This document shows, one piece after another, positions 37,177-47,375 of a DNA stretch of 64,000 nucleotides (position 1 is the stretch's first letter; each line of letters starts with the position of its first letter). The DNA comes from CAZUWH01 sp964624075 (GTDB lineage: Bacteria > Pseudomonadota > Alphaproteobacteria > Rhodospirillales > Rhodospirillaceae): NCBI GenBank assembly GCA_964624075.1, contig CAZUWH010000006.1:44179-108178 (forward strand). Reading direction: 5' to 3'. A program made the translations under genes and the position numbers. The notes under the pieces are model-generated. The model was not told where the DNA came from. It did no database searches and saw only the letters and a list, made by a program, of their open reading frames with translations.

Positions 37177-38211
37177 TCAATGCCGGAAGGCTTCAAGAAT
37201 ACGTTCCACGGCAAGGGCCGGACTGAGCCGGTTATCTATGATGTCCTGTTCGACCTTTGGCAGCATATCCCTGACCACGGGATGATGACGTAGCATCCGC
37301 ATCAGCTTGTCATCGAGCATCGACCACATCCAATGAATCTGCTGCTGACGCTGCTTCTCCTGCAGCTCGCCATTGGCCGACAGGAGATGACGGTGTTCGA
37401 CCACCTTTTCCCACAACGGCCCCAGTCCCTTGCCGGTTAGGCCAGCGCAGATGAGTACGGGTGGTCTCCAGGTGACACTGGCAGGCGCCATGATACGCAG
37501 GGCGTTGTGGTATTCCCGTGCCGCCAGCCCAGCACGGATCTCGTTTTCACCATCTGCCTTGTTGACGACGATCATATCGGCGATTTCCAGAACACCCTTC
37601 TTGATGCCCTGAAGCTCGTCGCCGGCCCCCGGCAACATCAAGACCAGGAAGAAATCAACCATGCTGGCGACGACCGTTTCCGACTGCCCTACCCCCACCG
37701 TTTCTACCAGAACGACGTCATATCCCGCCGCCTCGCAAATGATCATGGTCTCGCGGGTCTTGCGGGCGACACCGCCGAGCGTTCCTGCCGAAGGTGAGGG
37801 GCGAATGAAGGCATTAGCATCGACCGACAGTTTTTCCATGCGTGTCTTGTCACCGAGGATGCTGCCGCCTGTGCGGGTACTGGACGGGTCAACCGCTAGC
37901 ACCGCTACCTTGTGGCTGCTGCTGGTAAGCAAGGTACCGAGAGCCTCGATAAAGGTGCTCTTGCCTACACCCGGCACGCCGGTGATGCCGACGCGGTGCG
38001 CCTGGCCGCTGTAAGGCAACAGACGCAGAACGATTTCCTCTGCGATGCGGTGATGTTCCGGATTCCGGCTTTCCACCATCGTGATCGCGCGACCGAGTAT
38101 GGAGCGGTTGCTAGCGCGGACACCTTCCACATACTCCTCGACGCTGAGCTGCCGGCGGTGGAATCCGCCGCCGGGGCTCGTCTGGGATTGCAGCACGGTC
38201 ACTGTCTTCAC
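37177..38211 (-). CDS. meaB: Methylmalonyl-CoA mutase-associated GTPase MeaB
   Basis: 344 residues of the G3E/ArgK GTPase family. P-loop GVPGVGKS at 78-85; further motifs ILGDKTRMEKL, DVVLVETVGVGQSE and MIVVNKADGEN (NKAD base specificity). MeaB guards mutase activity by gating adenosylcobalamin loading and removing damaged cofactor. Its start overlaps the end of the mutase large subunit by 4 bases, confirming the functional link. Transcribed as the last gene of the three-gene mutase operon. Confidence 0.95.
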   Translation of the reverse strand: MKTVTVLQSQTSPGGGFHRRQLSVEEYVEGVRASNRSILGRAITMVESRNPEHHRIAEEIVLRLLPYSGQAHRVGITGVPGVGKSTFIEALGTLLTSSSHKVAVLAVDPSSTRTGGSILGDKTRMEKLSVDANAFIRPSPSAGTLGGVARKTRETMIICEAAGYDVVLVETVGVGQSETVVASMVDFFLVLMLPGAGDELQGIKKGVLEIADMIVVNKADGENEIRAGLAAREYHNALRIMAPASVTWRPPVLICAGLTGKGLGPLWEKVVEHRHLLSANGELQEKQRQQQIHWMWSMLDDKLMRMLRHHPVVRDMLPKVEQDIIDNRLSPALAVERILEAFRH

Positions 38212-40415
38212 GCTGCCTGCGGCGTGAAGCCAAGGGTCTCGTTCAACTTATGCATCAGATCCACAGCGGCTTCGGAGACCACCGTGCCCGGTGCAAAAAT
38301 GGCCTTGGCACCGGCCTCATACAGGGCATCGTAGTCCTGCGGCGGAATGACACCGCCCAGCACGATCAGGATGTCATTGCGGTCAAGCTTTTGCAGTTCG
38401 GCTCGCAGTTCCGGTACCAGGGTCAGGTGGCCGGCGGCGAGAGAGCTGACTCCAATGATATGGACGTCATTTTCCACGGCCTGTTTGGCGGTCTCGGCTG
38501 GTGTCTGGAACAGCGGTCCGACGTCCACGTCAAAACCAAGGTCAGCGAAGGCGGATGCGATCACTTTCTGGCCGCGATCGTGACCGTCCTGTCCCATCTT
38601 GGCCACGAGGATGCGCGGATGACGCCCTTCGCGCCGTTCGAATTCGGCAACCATCTTCTGGATGGTGCCAACAGACTTGGAGCTCGTACCTATTTCATCC
38701 CTGTACACACCAGAAATGGTCCGGATTCCGGCCCGGTGACGACCGAAAATTCTTTCAAGCGCATAACTGATCTCACCGACGGTGGCTTTCGCCCGTGCCG
38801 CCTCCAGGGCCAATTCCAGGAGGTTGCCGGAATCAGTTTCTGCCGCCATGGTCAAGGCATCAAGTCGGTTTTCGACCAGATGCGAATCGCGTTCGCTCCG
38901 CAGCCGTTGCAGCTTCTCGATTTGGCGCGTGCGTACGATGGAGTTGTCCACTTTCAGCACGTCCACGGTTTCCTCCTCGGTGAGGCGGTACTTGTTGACC
39001 CCCACCACCGTCTGACGGCCGGAATCGATACGGGCCTGGGTTCGGGCCGCCGCTTCCTCGATGCGCAGCTTCGGAATACCGGCCTCGATGGCCTTGGCCA
39101 TGCCGCCAGTCTGTTCAACCTCGGTGATATGTGCCCAGGCACGTGCGGCCAGGTCGCGTGTCAGACGCTCGACATAATAGCTGCCCCCCCACGGGTCAAT
39201 CACCCGGCAGGTGTTGCTTTCCTGCTGGATGAAGAGCTGGGTGTTGCGGGCGATGCGGGCCGAGAAATCAGTCGGCAGGGCCAGTGCTTCATCGAACGAA
39301 TTGGTATGCAACGACTGCGTATGCCCTTGTGTCGAGGCCATGGCCTCGATGATGGTGCGGGTCACATTGTTGTAAACGTCCTGTGCCGTCAAACTCCACC
39401 CTGAGGTCTGCGAATGGGTCCGCAACGACATCGACTTCGGATTCTTGGGATCGAACTGCCGAATCAGTTTTGCCCACAGCATGCGGGCAGCCCGCATCTT
39501 GGCAATCTCCATGAAAAAGTTCATGCCGATTGCCCAGAAGAACGACAGCCTTGGGGCGAACGCGTCGATGGTCAGACCAGTGTTGAGACCAGCGCGAACA
39601 TATTCCACTCCGTCAGCGAGCGTGTAGGCCAGTTCCAAATCTGCGGTCGCCCCGGCCTCCTGCATATGATAACCGGAGATGGAGATCGAGTTGAACTTCG
39701 GCATGCGCCTGGCCGTGAAGGCGAAAATGTCCGAGATGATCCGCATCGACGGTTTCGGCGGATAGATATAGGTATTGCGGACCATGAACTCTTTCAGGAT
39801 GTCGTTCTGGATCGTACCGGACAGCCTGTCGAGCGGCACCCCCTGTTCCTCGGCGGCGTGGATGTAGAGAGCCATCACTGGCAACACGGCGCCATTCATT
39901 GTCATGGACACGCTCATCTGGTCGAGCGGAATGCCATCGAACAGCGTACGCATGTCATAAATGGAGTCAATGGCCACGCCAGCCATGCCAACATCACCAA
40001 CCACGCGTGGATTATCGGAATCATAGCCGCGGTGGGTAGCAAGGTCGAAGGCCACCGACAAGCCCTTCTGGCCTGCCGCCAGATTGCGACGATAGAAGGC
40101 GTTGGAGTCCTCGGCGGTGGAAAAACCGGCATACTGGCGGATCGTCCACGGCTGCACCACGTACATGGTCGGATAGGGTCCGCGCAGGAAGGGAGGCAGA
40201 CCCGGCATGGTATCAAGATGATCCAGGCCCGCCAAATCCGCTGCCGTGTAGAGCGACCTCACGTCAATCTGTTCAGGGGTCGTCCACGGCATCTGGTCCA
40301 GGTTCGCGTCTGTCTCGCTCTGAAAGCGCTGCCGCCACGCCGCCAGGCCATCGGAAACCCGTGGTGCATTGCCAGGCTCGAAAGGAACTTGTGTGAAATC
40401 AGGAATCTGCGTCAT
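38208..40415 (-). CDS. mutB: Methylmalonyl-CoA mutase, large (catalytic) subunit
   Basis: 735 residues, normal for the family. The N-terminal TIM barrel binds CoA (for example YAGFSTAEDSNAFYRRNLAA, DLATHRGYDSDNPRV). The C-terminal B12-binding domain carries the base-off histidine motif in KMGQDGHDRG and later GGVIPPQDY. It interconverts succinyl-CoA and (R)-methylmalonyl-CoA with adenosylcobalamin. It overlaps both neighbours by 4 bases. Also named scpA or mcmA in other species. Confidence 0.96.
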   Translation of the reverse strand: MTQIPDFTQVPFEPGNAPRVSDGLAAWRQRFQSETDANLDQMPWTTPEQIDVRSLYTAADLAGLDHLDTMPGLPPFLRGPYPTMYVVQPWTIRQYAGFSTAEDSNAFYRRNLAAGQKGLSVAFDLATHRGYDSDNPRVVGDVGMAGVAIDSIYDMRTLFDGIPLDQMSVSMTMNGAVLPVMALYIHAAEEQGVPLDRLSGTIQNDILKEFMVRNTYIYPPKPSMRIISDIFAFTARRMPKFNSISISGYHMQEAGATADLELAYTLADGVEYVRAGLNTGLTIDAFAPRLSFFWAIGMNFFMEIAKMRAARMLWAKLIRQFDPKNPKSMSLRTHSQTSGWSLTAQDVYNNVTRTIIEAMASTQGHTQSLHTNSFDEALALPTDFSARIARNTQLFIQQESNTCRVIDPWGGSYYVERLTRDLAARAWAHITEVEQTGGMAKAIEAGIPKLRIEEAAARTQARIDSGRQTVVGVNKYRLTEEETVDVLKVDNSIVRTRQIEKLQRLRSERDSHLVENRLDALTMAAETDSGNLLELALEAARAKATVGEISYALERIFGRHRAGIRTISGVYRDEIGTSSKSVGTIQKMVAEFERREGRHPRILVAKMGQDGHDRGQKVIASAFADLGFDVDVGPLFQTPAETAKQAVENDVHIIGVSSLAAGHLTLVPELRAELQKLDRNDILIVLGGVIPPQDYDALYEAGAKAIFAPGTVVSEAAVDLMHKLNETLGFTPQAA

Positions 40416-42511
40416 GGTTGAGTCACTCCTAGGCGAGCGAGGGCCGCGCGTAGCGTCCCCAGAACGTCACAGCCCATGAAGATGAAGTTATCGACACCGG
40501 CATTCATGTAGCCCTGCTTCCTGTCTCCCGGATTGCCAGCCAGGAACAGGAGCGCACAGCCAGCGGCCTTGAGGGCTGGCGCCACTCTTGCCACGTGTTC
40601 CTCGTACAGGATGTCCGAGGAACACAGGATAGCGATGCGGGCCTCGCTGTCCTTGAAGGCGGCAACACATGTTTCTGCCGTTGTGAAGCCGTTGTTGGTA
40701 AGCGCCTGGATGCCACCGGTTTCGAAAAAGTTCTTCGCATAAGTGGCACGGGCGTTGTGAGCAGCAATCGATCCCAGGTTGGCAAGAAAGATGGCTGGCC
40801 AGGCGCCGGTCTTTGCCTTGTGGGTGTCGGCGGCATCGCGCAGAGCCTCGAAGGATTCAGACAGACGGTGTTTGGGGAGGGCCTTGACCACCGCACCTCC
40901 CTGTGGCGAGGCCAACACTGCGGCCATGCTGCCGATAGTGGCTCCTCCGGCTGCGGCGGCGATTGCGGTTTCGGTCAGACTGCCAAGCCTAGCCGTTCCA
41001 AGGGCGGCCGCAGCTTCTGCCCGTCGGACTGGCAGCACGGTCCGGGCTTTTTCGAGCAGGGCCTTGTGGTCAGGAGAAGGGCGAACCGGAACAACCTCGG
41101 TGATATTCGGGAATTCGGATACGCCGGCAATCGGATCACGACGGTGGGCGATGTTCTTCTCGCGCGTTGCCCACACGCTGGCAATCTGGTCGGCGATGGT
41201 TCCGTTCCCGAGCGCCTTCGCCATACCCCCAGCCTTTTCGATGGTCTGGAACAGTTCCCATGCGATACGGGCGAGCTGATCGGTCAGGCTCTCGACATAC
41301 CACGCGCCACCGGCTGGGTCGATGACCTTGGTGAGCGAGGACTCCTCGCGCAGAATTATCTGACCGTTACGGGCGATACGCTGCGCGGAATCATCAGACT
41401 GGCCCAGGGCGTAGTCGAAGGGCAACGCCGTGACGCTGTTGGCGCCGGCGATGCCTGCCGCGAAGGCCGCCGTCGTCGTACGCAGCATGTTGACCCACGG
41501 ATCGCAGCGTGTGATCATCCGCTCAGCGGTGCGGGCGTGGATGCGGGCAGCACAGGCCTCGCCAGTCGCTCCGCACGACTCGGTGATGCGGGCCCACATC
41601 TTGCGCGCAGCCCGCAACTTGGCGATCGACAGGAAGAAGTCACAGCTAACCGGGAAGGTAAAGGAAATCTGGCGACAGGCGGCATTCACGTCCATGCCAG
41701 CTCCCGTCATGGTGCGCAGGTACGTGACGGCCGTGGCCATGGCACAAGCCAGATTCTGTGTCTCGGTCGCACCGGCATCGTCATAGGGGGTGGTATCAAC
41801 GCCCACAGCGGTGACATGCGGCCAGGTGCGTGCCGTGTAGGCCGCAAGATCAGCCATCTGGGCGAGCGCCGTTTCCACGGGAACGGAGAGGGTTCCCGTC
41901 TCGGCTAGGATCCCGAGCGGATCAGCATTAAAGGCACCTTTAGCCTTGTCATTGGTGACCCCCTGCTTCTGCCACAATGCAGCCAGCAGGGCAGCGCCGG
42001 CAATGAACTGGGCGCCCGTTACCAGAGCGATCGGCACCACATCGAATCGCACCTTGTTCAGCACGTCATCGAAATCGGCGAGCGAATAGGCCATGATGCC
42101 ATCGACACCGGCTGACTCGATACCGGCTTTGTCGGGATCGAGGCCGGCGCGCGCTGCCCTGTCGAGACGAAGAACCAGCGAAGTCGCGCCGTGCTCGAGG
42201 TCGGCGAGGATAGCGGCGTTGGCGACCTTCGGGTCAGACGCTGCCTGTTCCTGGCGCACACACCAACCTTCCCTACCGGCGGCGTTGAAGCCGCGGCTGA
42301 ATGGTTGAGTCCCTGGAAAGCCTGACGGATCCCCCTCCGCCAGCCAATCCCTGCGGGTGTAGATGGGATGGATGGTGATTCCTTCATAAGTCCGAGTCAC
42401 CATCTTCTTTTCGAACGGAGCGCCTTTCAGCGCCTTGTCCACCGCCTCATGCCACTCTTCATAGCTCGCTGCGGGGAAATCACCGGCAAGTACCAGATTC
42501 TCGTCACTCAT
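40412..42511 (-). CDS. mutA: Methylmalonyl-CoA mutase, small subunit
   Basis: 699 residues from the ATG giving MSDENLVLAGDFPAAS, preceded by AAGGGAAAGCC; an in-frame start further up at 42571 lacks this. The chain parallels the large subunit (barrel then Rossmann-like domain), but the C-terminal domain has lost the cobalamin-ligating histidine motif: the stretch around FLANLGSIAAHNARATYAKN has no DxHxxG. That is the known state of the non-catalytic subunit in heterodimeric mutases. Operon order mutA-mutB-meaB. Confidence 0.93.
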   Translation of the reverse strand: MSDENLVLAGDFPAASYEEWHEAVDKALKGAPFEKKMVTRTYEGITIHPIYTRRDWLAEGDPSGFPGTQPFSRGFNAAGREGWCVRQEQAASDPKVANAAILADLEHGATSLVLRLDRAARAGLDPDKAGIESAGVDGIMAYSLADFDDVLNKVRFDVVPIALVTGAQFIAGAALLAALWQKQGVTNDKAKGAFNADPLGILAETGTLSVPVETALAQMADLAAYTARTWPHVTAVGVDTTPYDDAGATETQNLACAMATAVTYLRTMTGAGMDVNAACRQISFTFPVSCDFFLSIAKLRAARKMWARITESCGATGEACAARIHARTAERMITRCDPWVNMLRTTTAAFAAGIAGANSVTALPFDYALGQSDDSAQRIARNGQIILREESSLTKVIDPAGGAWYVESLTDQLARIAWELFQTIEKAGGMAKALGNGTIADQIASVWATREKNIAHRRDPIAGVSEFPNITEVVPVRPSPDHKALLEKARTVLPVRRAEAAAALGTARLGSLTETAIAAAAGGATIGSMAAVLASPQGGAVVKALPKHRLSESFEALRDAADTHKAKTGAWPAIFLANLGSIAAHNARATYAKNFFETGGIQALTNNGFTTAETCVAAFKDSEARIAILCSSDILYEEHVARVAPALKAAGCALLFLAGNPGDRKQGYMNAGVDNFIFMGCDVLGTLRAALARLGVTQP

Positions 42512-43492
42512 GGCTTTCCCTTGCTTGTCCGCGCGCAACGACTCACCCTGGTCAAGGGTGTTTCCGTCCACGACGGCGGTTGTCTTGTGAAGCCTGCCCC
42601 CCCGGCCCCGAAGCGCCGGTCGCCTTCACGTTACGAAACCACAACCCCCAGCGTCAAGAACAGGACGCCCCTCTGCTCCGCAAAGACTCCCGAAGCGATG
42701 TCCTTAGAAGCCCGTGTTCTGCACTGCATGCCGTTCCCCGCAGGGAAACCCTGCCCGGACGGAACACTGACGATAGTTTCATGCCATAAGGTGTACCATT
42801 GGACGTAAATTTCCCATTGCAGCGAGGACGCAGCTTCTAGGTTCGCCGCCAGTCAGAACGGTAGCCACACCTGTCGCTTGCTTTATGCTTTTGTGGTTGT
42901 ACAATAGTAGCCTTACAAGCTTTAGGTCAATCACAGGTCCAATGATCGAGCCGTCGGATGTCCATGGTTGTCCAAACGTGCGGAATCGTCGCGCTCTGGC
43001 AAAAATGGTATTGGCTTGAAGACCCGTCCTGCGGCAATGTATCGGTATCACGACGGTATGAGATTCGGGGGTATGAAATATCGTGATGGCAGAATGCCGA
43101 CAGACGGGGTTAGGTCAGGGGGATCAAGACCACCAAGGGCCTTGAGGAACGAAAGGGACCAGAAACAGACGCAAAGGCAAACGGTGTCCTTGCAATCCGT
43201 CGGCATTGTCTGGTTGCGGAACGGTTGGGTCGTGGCCGGAGAGGGGGTTACATCCGGTGTGTCATGTATCTGTATGTTGATACCTGTATATTGCACGTTA
43301 CCGGGAGGGTGGCAGGTTTTTTCCCTTCGGCATTGGATTTCTGTGAAGCGGTTTTCCTGCACGGCAGCCAATAGGCAGGTGCAGGCAGGGGGCGGCAAAT
43401 GCACGGAAGCGGGGCGAGGGAGAAAATCCCGACATCGGGAATCGTGAGGCGAGGGCATCCCACCGCGCGACCGAAAAGGATGAGATGAGAAC
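42512..43492. other. Divergent intergenic region between mutase and decarboxylase operons
   Basis: About 980 bases with no credible gene; short frames are poor in family-like sequence and lack ribosome-binding sites. It must carry the promoters of both operons, one on each strand, but no promoter pair could be fixed by eye. A cobalamin riboswitch was looked for and not recognised. Confidence 0.5.
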
Positions 43493-45046
43493 ATGACGAT
43501 CTCTGCGAAGCTAATAGACGCCTTGAGGCAGCGCCGCGAACAGGTCTTCGCCGGCGGCGGAGAGGATAAGATCAAGGCGCGCCATGAGAAGGGACTCCTT
43601 AGCGCGCGGGACCGGCTGGATATTCTGTTCGAGCCGCATACTTTCCAGGAGATTGGAACGCACATCAAGCATGCCTGCCGCCATTTCGGCATGGCGGACA
43701 AGGTCCTGCCAGGTGATGGCGTGGTGGTTGGCACGGGATTTGTCGATGGCCGTCCAGTGGCAGCGATTAGCCAGGATTTCACGGTTACCGGTGGTGCACT
43801 TGGCAAAATGCACGCGAAGAAAATCGTTGAGGCGATGAACTTCGCCATGAGAACCGGCTGCCCCTTGGTTGCGTTCAAGGATTCGGCTGGTGCCCGCATC
43901 CAGGAAGGTGTCGATTCCCTGTCAGGCTATGGCGAGGTCTTCTACAAGAATGTCGAAGCCTCCGGCGTCATTCCACAGATCGCAGTCATTCTGGGGCCCT
44001 GTGCCGGCGGCGCTTCCTATTCGCCGGCGCTGATGGACTTCGTCATCATGACCAAGAGCAACGCCCACATGTTCATCACCGGGCCTGAGGTCATCAAGGC
44101 CGTGACGGGGCGCCAGTGTTCAATGGACGAGGTCGGCAGCGCCACCATGCATGCCACCGTGTCAGGCAATGTGCACTTCGTGGCCAACGATGATCGCCAC
44201 GCGATTGCCATCACCAAGAAGCTGCTCTCCTATCTGCCTTCTAACAATGCCGAGGATCCGCCTCACCATCCCACTCCGAACATCACGCTTGCCGCGGATC
44301 CGGCGATGGACGATCTGATTCCCGAGGCATCGAACGAGCCGATGGACGTGCGCACGATTATCGCCCGGATCGTTGATCATGGCGATTCCCTTGAGAATCA
44401 CGCCAGTTTTGCCCAGAACCTGGTCACCTGTTTCGCTCGAATCGAGGGGGTCGTTGTCGGCATCATCGCCAACAATTCGATTTTCAAAGCCGGAGCGCTT
44501 GACATCGATGCTTCTGACAAGGGAGCCCGTTTCATTCGCTTCTGCAACTGCTTCAACATTCCGATTCTGACGCTCGTCGATGTGCCCGGCTTTCTGCCTG
44601 GGATCGAGCAGGAACGGGGTGGCATCATCCGCCATGGTGCGAAAATGCTGTTCGCCTATGCCGGTTCCACCGTGCCGATGATCACCTTGATCCTGCGCAA
44701 GGCCTACGGCGGTTCGTATCTCGCCATGTGCTCACAGGAAATGGGTGCCGATATGGTGCTGTCGTGGCCGAGCGGCGAGATTGCTGTCATGGGGGCGGAA
44801 GGAGCCGTCAATATTCTCTATCGCAAGGAGCTGTCGGAGGCCAGGGAGCGGGTTGCCAAGGCAACTGAATTGGCCGCCGCGTACCGGCGCGAGTTCGCTT
44901 CCCCCTACGTGGCCGCTGGACAGGGTTACATCACCGATGTCATCGAGCCAAGCGAAAGCCGCGGTGTCCTGGCGTTGACTCTACGCAAGCTTCTCACTAA
45001 GCGGGCGACGCGACCGCACAAGAAACACGGCAACATTCCGCTCTGA
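43493..45046 (+). CDS. mmdA: Methylmalonyl-CoA decarboxylase alpha subunit (carboxyltransferase)
   Basis: 517 residues of the acyl-CoA carboxyltransferase family. N-terminal half: RQRREQVFAGGGEDKIKARH, LLSARDRLDILFEP, FKDSAGARIQEGVDSLSGYG and GPCAGGASYSPALMDF. C-terminal half: LVDVPGFLPGIEQERGGII, LRKAYGGSYLAMC and GAEGAVNILYRKEL. The same family includes propionyl-CoA carboxylase beta (PccB). The genes behind it (OadG-like, biotin carrier, sodium-pump beta) point to the sodium-dependent decarboxylase, and no biotin carboxylase is nearby. Confidence 0.9.
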   Translation: MTISAKLIDALRQRREQVFAGGGEDKIKARHEKGLLSARDRLDILFEPHTFQEIGTHIKHACRHFGMADKVLPGDGVVVGTGFVDGRPVAAISQDFTVTGGALGKMHAKKIVEAMNFAMRTGCPLVAFKDSAGARIQEGVDSLSGYGEVFYKNVEASGVIPQIAVILGPCAGGASYSPALMDFVIMTKSNAHMFITGPEVIKAVTGRQCSMDEVGSATMHATVSGNVHFVANDDRHAIAITKKLLSYLPSNNAEDPPHHPTPNITLAADPAMDDLIPEASNEPMDVRTIIARIVDHGDSLENHASFAQNLVTCFARIEGVVVGIIANNSIFKAGALDIDASDKGARFIRFCNCFNIPILTLVDVPGFLPGIEQERGGIIRHGAKMLFAYAGSTVPMITLILRKAYGGSYLAMCSQEMGADMVLSWPSGEIAVMGAEGAVNILYRKELSEARERVAKATELAAAYRREFASPYVAAGQGYITDVIEPSESRGVLALTLRKLLTKRATRPHKKHGNIPL

Positions 45047-45128
45047 CCGGGAAGGCCGCCGGGAGAGCCTGGAAGGCAAAGTGGATGCGTCGCGAGGAAT
45101 CAACAACCGTGATGAGGTTAGCGTCCAG

Positions 45129-45479
45129 ATGGGCACAACTATTGGAAAGATGTTTTTTGCCTATGGCCTGACGGCCATTGTAGCGATGTCCGTGGCCGTG
45201 CTGATCAAGTTCATGACATCAGTGCTCTCCGGCTTGCAAAAGCCGGAAGTACAGGCGCAGGCAGCGAAATTGGCTGTACCATCCGCACCTGCGGTTATGT
45301 CTGGCGACGAAACAGAAATTGCCGCTATTGCCGCTGCCGTGTATGCAGCCATGGGCAGCGTGGTCCGTATCGTGCGGATCGAAGGAGGGGCGCGGGGAGC
45401 CCTGTGGATGGCAAGCGGCCGCCTCGTGCATCAGACCCCGCACGTCTTGACCCGACGCCCCCCGACCAAGGCGATGTAA
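45129..45479 (+). CDS. mmdD: OadG/MmdD-like small membrane subunit of the decarboxylase
   Basis: About 116 residues from the ATG at 45129 (GAGG upstream); the frame extends to a GTG at 45081. One N-terminal membrane helix (FFAYGLTAIVAMSVAVLIKF) is followed by an alanine-rich linker and a soluble tail (EIAAIAAAVYAAMGSVVRIV, a pattern seen in OadG/MmdD tails). The subunit is thought to assemble the complex. It sits between mmdA and the biotin carrier. Sequence conservation in this family is low, so the call rests on topology, the tail motif and position. Confidence 0.75.
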   Translation: MGTTIGKMFFAYGLTAIVAMSVAVLIKFMTSVLSGLQKPEVQAQAAKLAVPSAPAVMSGDETEIAAIAAAVYAAMGSVVRIVRIEGGARGALWMASGRLVHQTPHVLTRRPPTKAM

Positions 45480-45704
45480 TACCGGCGAGCCGATCGATCG
45501 ACTCGTCATATTGCCCGCGCCGGGATATTGCTCGCGGCTGGGTGGGCATGTCGTGCCGAAGGCATGCGTTCTGCGTGACGTGCCTAGCCGCGGTCGCAAA
45601 GACCGTTTGATGCCGGCATGCCAGTCGGGCGATGTATCAAACAGTGTGCGCGCCGGCACGACGCCCGGCAAAGAGTTTTCGAATCGAACGTAAGGGATCG
45701 ACCC

Positions 45705-46094
45705 ATGTTGAAGAAATTCAAGATTACCGTTGACGGTAAATCCTATACCGTGACCGTCGAGGACATGGCGGAAGGAAACGGGCCCGTCGTTGCTTCCCCC
45801 TCCCTCTCGCCGGTCGTGGCCGCTGTGCCCTCTGCTCCTGTGGCACCCACACCGGCGGCCCCTCCCCCGAAGTCTGCCGGTGCCGGTGATATCCCGAGCC
45901 CGATCGGGGGTGTCGTGAAGGAAGTCAAGGTTGCCGTCGGGCAGCAGGTGAACGAGGGGGATCTCGTCGTCGTGCTCGAAGCCATGAAGATGAAAACCAA
46001 TATCTTCTCGAACATCACGGGCAAGGTCAGTGCTGTTCACATCAAGCCGGGGGATGCGGTCGATTTCGGCCAGGTCCTAATTGCTATTGGCTGA
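45705..46094 (+). CDS. mmdC: Biotin carboxyl carrier subunit (MmdC-like)
   Basis: 129 residues. Starts LKKFKITVDGKSYTVTVE as in MmdC/OadA carriers, then a proline/alanine-rich flexible linker (32-60), then a biotinyl domain with PSPIGGVVKEVKVAVGQQV and the biotinylation motif EAMKM at 92-96 (K95). It carries CO2 from the carboxyltransferase to the membrane beta subunit. A longer reading from an upstream in-frame ATG at 45618 is possible but less like the family. Confidence 0.9.
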   Translation: MLKKFKITVDGKSYTVTVEDMAEGNGPVVASPSLSPVVAAVPSAPVAPTPAAPPPKSAGAGDIPSPIGGVVKEVKVAVGQQVNEGDLVVVLEAMKMKTNIFSNITGKVSAVHIKPGDAVDFGQVLIAIG

Positions 46095-46109
46095 TGCCGG
46101 GAGAGACGC

Positions 46110-47372
46110 ATGGAATCGATCAATTTTCTTGACCTCTTCCAGGGCATCGCGACCCTCGTCGCCTCAGAGCCCGCCATCATGTTCAGTCGCATTTTCCTGA
46201 TTTTCCTGGGCATGCTACTGATTTATCTGGGCCGAAAAGAAGTTCTCGAGCCATTGCTCATGATTCCGATGGGGCTTGGCATGGCAGCGGTTAATGCTGG
46301 CGTGCTGTTTTTCGAAGGCGGCAGGATGGGCACTCTGTTCATCGATCCGCTGGCAGGCGGTAAACGTACACCCGAAGGGGCAACGCCTGACATGATGCAC
46401 CACATTGCCACCGGGAACACCATCGATGTATTGAATACCCTTCAGATTGATTTTCTACAACCGATCTATACATTCACCTTCGGCAATGGCCTCATCGCCG
46501 TTATGGTGTTCATGGGCATCGGAGTGCTCCTGGATGTGGGTTTTGTCATGGCCCGTCCTTTCCAGAGCATGTTCCTCGCCATTTGCGGTGAGCTGGGAAC
46601 GGCAGTCACATTCCCCCTCGCGGTGTGGCTGGGCCTGACCGAACGCGAGGCCGCGGCGGTGGCCATGATCGGCGGGGCCGACGGGCCGATGGTATTGTTT
46701 GCTTCGCTGGTGCTGGCCAAGCATCTGTTCGTACCGATTACGGTGGTGGGTTATCTGTATCTGGGGTTGACTTATGGCGGTTACCCGTTCCTGATCAAGG
46801 CCCTGGTCCCCCATCGTCTGCGCGCCTGCCCGATGCCGTTTGAGAAGATGCGTCCCATCTCGGCCGGGGAGAAACTGCTGTTCGCCGTCGTGACCTGTGT
46901 GGTCTTGTGCCTGCTGTTCCCGGTTGCGGCCCCGCTGTTCCTGGGCCTATTCATTGGTGTGGCGGTGCGTGAGGGCGGCCTGACCCACTTTGCCGATCTG
47001 CTCAGCAGCACGTTCCTTTATGGCGCCACCTTCTTCCTGGGGCTGGTGCTGGGTGTGCTATGCGAAGCAAACACCCTGCTTGACCCGATGGTGCTGAAGC
47101 TGCTGCTGCTTGGCATCTTTGCCCTCACCATTTCGGCCATCGGCGGATTGATCGGCGGATACATCCTGTATTTTGCAACAGGCGGCAAGTACAACCCGGT
47201 GATCGGCATTGCGGCAGTGAGTTGTGTGCCAACTACTTCCAAGGTCGCCCAGAAAATGGTGTCAGATGCAAGGCCGGACGTGCTTATCATGCCCCATGCG
47301 TTGGGTGTGAACATTTCCGGTGTCATCACTTCGGCGATCTTTGCGGCAGCTTTTGTGACCCTGTTGCGGTGA
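46110..47372 (+). CDS. mmdB: Sodium-translocating decarboxylase beta subunit
   Basis: 420 residues, strongly hydrophobic with about 9-11 membrane segments. Conserved ion-site motifs are present: GGADGPMVLFASLVLA (aspartate of the sodium site) and NPVIGIAAVSCVPTTSKVAQK (asparagine/serine region). The protein decarboxylates carboxybiotin and exports sodium ions. Oxaloacetate decarboxylase beta (OadB) is the same family; the methylmalonyl assignment comes from the adjacent mmdA and mutase genes. Starts 15 bases after mmdC. Confidence 0.93.
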   Translation: MESINFLDLFQGIATLVASEPAIMFSRIFLIFLGMLLIYLGRKEVLEPLLMIPMGLGMAAVNAGVLFFEGGRMGTLFIDPLAGGKRTPEGATPDMMHHIATGNTIDVLNTLQIDFLQPIYTFTFGNGLIAVMVFMGIGVLLDVGFVMARPFQSMFLAICGELGTAVTFPLAVWLGLTEREAAAVAMIGGADGPMVLFASLVLAKHLFVPITVVGYLYLGLTYGGYPFLIKALVPHRLRACPMPFEKMRPISAGEKLLFAVVTCVVLCLLFPVAAPLFLGLFIGVAVREGGLTHFADLLSSTFLYGATFFLGLVLGVLCEANTLLDPMVLKLLLLGIFALTISAIGGLIGGYILYFATGGKYNPVIGIAAVSCVPTTSKVAQKMVSDARPDVLIMPHALGVNISGVITSAIFAAAFVTLLR

Positions 47373-47375
47373 GGC

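Noticed and set aside
38250..39404. 384-codon plus-strand open frame opposite the mutase large subunit
   Set aside because: Mirror of mutB coding sequence; composition is that of an antisense frame and no domain is recognisable.
40595..41908. 437-codon plus-strand open frame opposite mutA
   Set aside because: Antisense shadow of a well-supported gene.
42512..43492. Possible cobalamin riboswitch before the B12-dependent mutase operon
   Set aside because: No recognisable B12-box or conserved core could be found by eye.
43493..45046. Propionyl-CoA carboxylase beta subunit (PccB)
   Set aside because: Same family, but the adjacent biotin carrier, OadG-like and sodium-pump genes favour the decarboxylase alpha subunit.
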